64,000 bases of DNA from Promicromonospora soli (GTDB taxonomy: Bacteria > Actinomycetota > Actinomycetes > Actinomycetales > Cellulomonadaceae). The position numbers were made by a program, and so were the translations under genes. The stretch spans positions 379,046-443,045 of the forward strand of contig NZ_BNAS01000004.1 in NCBI RefSeq assembly GCF_014653785.1. Direction: 5' to 3'. Positions 62,044 to 64,000 of this stretch are shown piece by piece. The notes beneath the pieces were generated by a model. It made no database searches, had not been told where the DNA came from, and saw only the letters and a list, made by a program, of their open reading frames with translations. Numbering within the stretch: position 1 is the stretch's first letter; each line of letters begins with the position of its first letter.

Positions 62044-62916
62044 TCAGGCCGGACCGGGAATGCTCGTCTCGGCGGCCCACGACGCGAGGAGCCCCAGCCG
62101 GTCGGCCGAGCTGGAACCCGGTTCCGCGGTGTAGATCAACAGAACCTGGCCGGGCTCGGCGGTGATGGCGAGCTCTTCGTAGGCGAGCACCACCTCGCCG
62201 ACGACGGGATGGTGGAACCGCTTAGTGCCGGCGCCATGGGTGCGGACGTCGTGCGCGGCCCAGAGGGTGCGGAAGACCTCGCTGCGCGTGGAGAGCTCGC
62301 CGACCAGGTCCTGCAGCCCCTTGTCGTGCGGGTTGCGGCCGGCCTCGGTGCGCATGACGGCCACGCACATCCCGGCGAACAGGTCCCAGTCGGGATAGAA
62401 GTCCCGGGCCGCGGGGTCCAGGAACTGGAACCGCGCGAGGTTGGGGGTGCGCCCGCCGTCGCCGATCACGGGCGAGTAGAACGCACGGCCCAGCGGGTTG
62501 ACCGCCAGGACGTTCTGCTGCGCGTCGCGGACCAGCGCGACGCCTCCGGTGATGGACTCGAGCGCCCACTCCAGGCTGGCCCTGGGCACGGACGGCCTGG
62601 CCGCCCGACGGCGAGGACGCCCCGACGACAGGATGCCGTCGGCCGCGCGCGCGAGGTCCAGCAGGTGAGCCCGCTCGGAGTCGTCGAGCTGCAGGGCGTG
62701 TGCGACGGCGTCCAGCACCGAGGCCGAGGCCCCCGCGATCGCGCCGCGTTCCAGCTTCGTGTAGTACTCCACGCTCACCCCGGCGAGCACGGCGACCTCG
62801 CTCCGCCGGAGCCCCGGCACCCGGCGCTTCTGACCAGCGGGCAGCCCGGCCTCCGCGGGGGTGAGCTTCGCGCGGCGCGACATGAGGAACTCGCGCACCT
62901 CGGCCCGGTTGTCCAT
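62044..62916 (-). CDS. XRE-family regulator with MmyB-like ligand-binding domain
   Basis: A 290-aa protein. Residues about 5-80 are a helix-turn-helix (VPGLRRSEVAVLAGVSVEYYTKLERGAIAGASASVLDAVAHAL) and residues about 105-280 the MmyB-like PAS-type domain (SLEWALESITGGVALVRDAQQNVLAVNPLGRAFY, then AHDVRTHGAGTKRFHHPVVGEVVLAYEEL). This domain pair is very common in actinobacteria; in characterised cases it binds fatty-acid-type ligands. It is divergent from the MFS exporter gene and likely regulates it. Confidence 0.9.
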   Translation of the reverse strand: MDNRAEVREFLMSRRAKLTPAEAGLPAGQKRRVPGLRRSEVAVLAGVSVEYYTKLERGAIAGASASVLDAVAHALQLDDSERAHLLDLARAADGILSSGRPRRRAARPSVPRASLEWALESITGGVALVRDAQQNVLAVNPLGRAFYSPVIGDGGRTPNLARFQFLDPAARDFYPDWDLFAGMCVAVMRTEAGRNPHDKGLQDLVGELSTRSEVFRTLWAAHDVRTHGAGTKRFHHPVVGEVVLAYEELAITAEPGQVLLIYTAEPGSSSADRLGLLASWAAETSIPGPA

Positions 62917-63011
62917 GTCAGCAGGCTAAGCCGGGTCCGCACGGCGAACGAGTCCCTGTCGGTACACCTCTCGTCAGGGGCTCCCACGAGCCCGCGCGGG
63001 CAAGGACGCTG

Positions 63012-64000
63012 GTGAGCATGCCCGAGATTCCTGCCTCCGCGCGACCCCCGTTCGGCCGGTTCCTGCCCACGCTGCTGCTGCTGCTCACGGTGTTCGGTCC
63101 GATCTCCATGGACCTGTACCTCCCGGCGCTCCCGGCGCTGACCGCCGAGCTGGGCGCGGCGACCTCGGTCGCGCAGCTCACCGTGACCACCTGCCTGGTC
63201 GGCCTCGCGATCGGGCAGCTGCTCGCGGGACCGCTGTCCGACCGGTTCGGGCGGCGCGGGATCCTGCTGATCGGCGTCGTCGCGTACGTCGCGACGTCGG
63301 CCCTGTGCGCGGCCAGCCCCACCGTCGAGCTGCTGATCCTCGCGCGGCTCGTGCAGGGTCTCGCCGGCGGGGTGGGAATAGTGATCGCTCAGGCCGCCGG
63401 CCGGGACATCTACTCAGGCGGAGCGCTGATCCGCTTCTACGGGCGGTTGACGGTGGTCGGCGGGCTCGCCGCGATCATCGGTCCCCTGCTGGGCGGTCAG
63501 CTGAACACCGTCACCGACTGGCGCGGCCTGTTCGTCTTTCTCGCCGTCGTCGGCGCCGCGCTCCTGGTGACCGCAGCGCTCGCGTTCACCGAGACGCTGC
63601 CCGCCGGGCGCCGCACCAGCGGCGGCTTCGCGCAGACCAGGCGGGACTTCCGGGTACTGCTGTCCGACCGCGTGTTCCTGGGTGCCGTGCTGAACCAGGG
63701 CTTCATGTACGCCGCCCTCTTTGCCTACCTGTCGGGCGCCACGTTCGTGCTGCAGGGCATCTACGGGCTCTCCCCGCAGGGTTATGCGCTCGCGTTCGGC
63801 CTGAACTCCGCCGGGTTCATGCTCTTCGGATACGTCGCCGGCCGCGCCGCCGAGCGCTGGAGCGTGCCGCGCACCCTGACCGTCGGCATCGTCGTGGCGG
63901 GCCTCGGCGCCGTCGGGCTGCTCGCCGCCGGCCTGGCCGCCATGCCGCTGTGGGTGGTGATCGTGTCACTGCTCGCGCTGGCCAGCGGCGTGGCCGTCAC
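63012..64000 (+). CDS. MFS drug transporter, Bcr/CflA-like (3' end missing)
   Basis: At least 329 codons, cut by the right edge. Membrane helices start at FLPTLLLLLTVFGPISMDLYLPALPAL (Bcr/CflA hallmark), followed by the MFS loop GPLSDRFGRRG, LARLVQGLAGGVGIVIAQAAGRDIY and YAALFAYLSGATFVLQGIYGLS. The GTG at 63012 lies 5 nt after AAGGA; ATG 63018 is the alternative. It is divergent from the XRE/MmyB regulator. The family exports drugs, amino acids or sulfonamides. Confidence 0.88.
   Translation, partial: MSMPEIPASARPPFGRFLPTLLLLLTVFGPISMDLYLPALPALTAELGAATSVAQLTVTTCLVGLAIGQLLAGPLSDRFGRRGILLIGVVAYVATSALCAASPTVELLILARLVQGLAGGVGIVIAQAAGRDIYSGGALIRFYGRLTVVGGLAAIIGPLLGGQLNTVTDWRGLFVFLAVVGAALLVTAALAFTETLPAGRRTSGGFAQTRRDFRVLLSDRVFLGAVLNQGFMYAALFAYLSGATFVLQGIYGLSPQGYALAFGLNSAGFMLFGYVAGRAAERWSVPRTLTVGIVVAGLGAVGLLAAGLAAMPLWVVIVSLLALASGVAV

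Overview
The window is high-GC actinobacterial DNA with dense, overlapping operons, GTG and TTG starts, and TTA codons almost absent outside one island. The gene content (inositol and protocatechuate catabolism, secreted arabinofuranosidases with a ricin-type lectin module, many LacI/GntR/IclR/DeoR/TetR/MarR regulators) fits a soil or plant-litter member of the Micrococcales, perhaps Promicromonosporaceae. No rRNA, IS element or CRISPR array was seen. There is one tRNA-Gly.

Layout. 1-7.4 kb: myo-inositol catabolism, with mmsA (partial), iolD, iolB and an iolC fused to a Cgl0159-type aldolase-like domain on the minus strand, a divergent GntR/HutC regulator, and a transaldolase-family gene. Two promoters in this block share the same operator/-35 arrangement. 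7.5-7.6 kb: tRNA-Gly(TCC) with a strong terminator. 7.7-19.8 kb: accessory island of hypothetical and decayed genes. It contains a 1190-aa nuclease-like/P-loop NTPase/helical protein that looks like an uncharacterised STAND-type defence protein, a stand-alone peptide deformylase behind a frameshifted TPR-like gene, a carboxyethylornithine-synthase-like enzyme, a SUKH remnant, and kinase, PHP, flavoprotein and DUF2625 genes.

19.9-33.2 kb: a probable large minus-strand transcription unit for 4-hydroxybenzoate/protocatechuate degradation (pcaF, I, J, pobA, pcaH, G, B, D, C) preceded by an IclR regulator and an SsuABC/PatDABC-like ABC transporter with two tandem binding proteins, each with its own promoter. 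Together these would import an aromatic acid and convert it to succinyl-CoA and acetyl-CoA. 33.4-36.9 kb: a tandem pair of secreted GH62 arabinofuranosidases whose signal/lectin halves are nearly identical while the catalytic halves differ; LacI-type operators precede the first copy.

37-40.6 kb: VOC/TetR divergent pair, small P-loop kinase, SDR. 39.8-46.2 kb: a sugar-utilisation locus with a DeoR regulator, sugar ABC importer without its ATPase, class II aldolase and ADP-dependent-type sugar kinase. 46.2-52.6 kb: stress and detoxification genes (YCII, VOC, F420/NADPH reductase-like protein and MarR; a phosphotransferase; EamA exporter and LysR). 52.6-56.6 kb: a TetR remnant, a DUF4038/DUF5060-type glycosidase, an SDR remnant, an AlkZ-like winged-helix protein and a small hydrolase. 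56.6-61.8 kb: a 1734-aa secreted multidomain protein under a LacI-type operator. 62-64 kb: an XRE/MmyB-type regulator and a divergent, incomplete Bcr/CflA-type MFS exporter.
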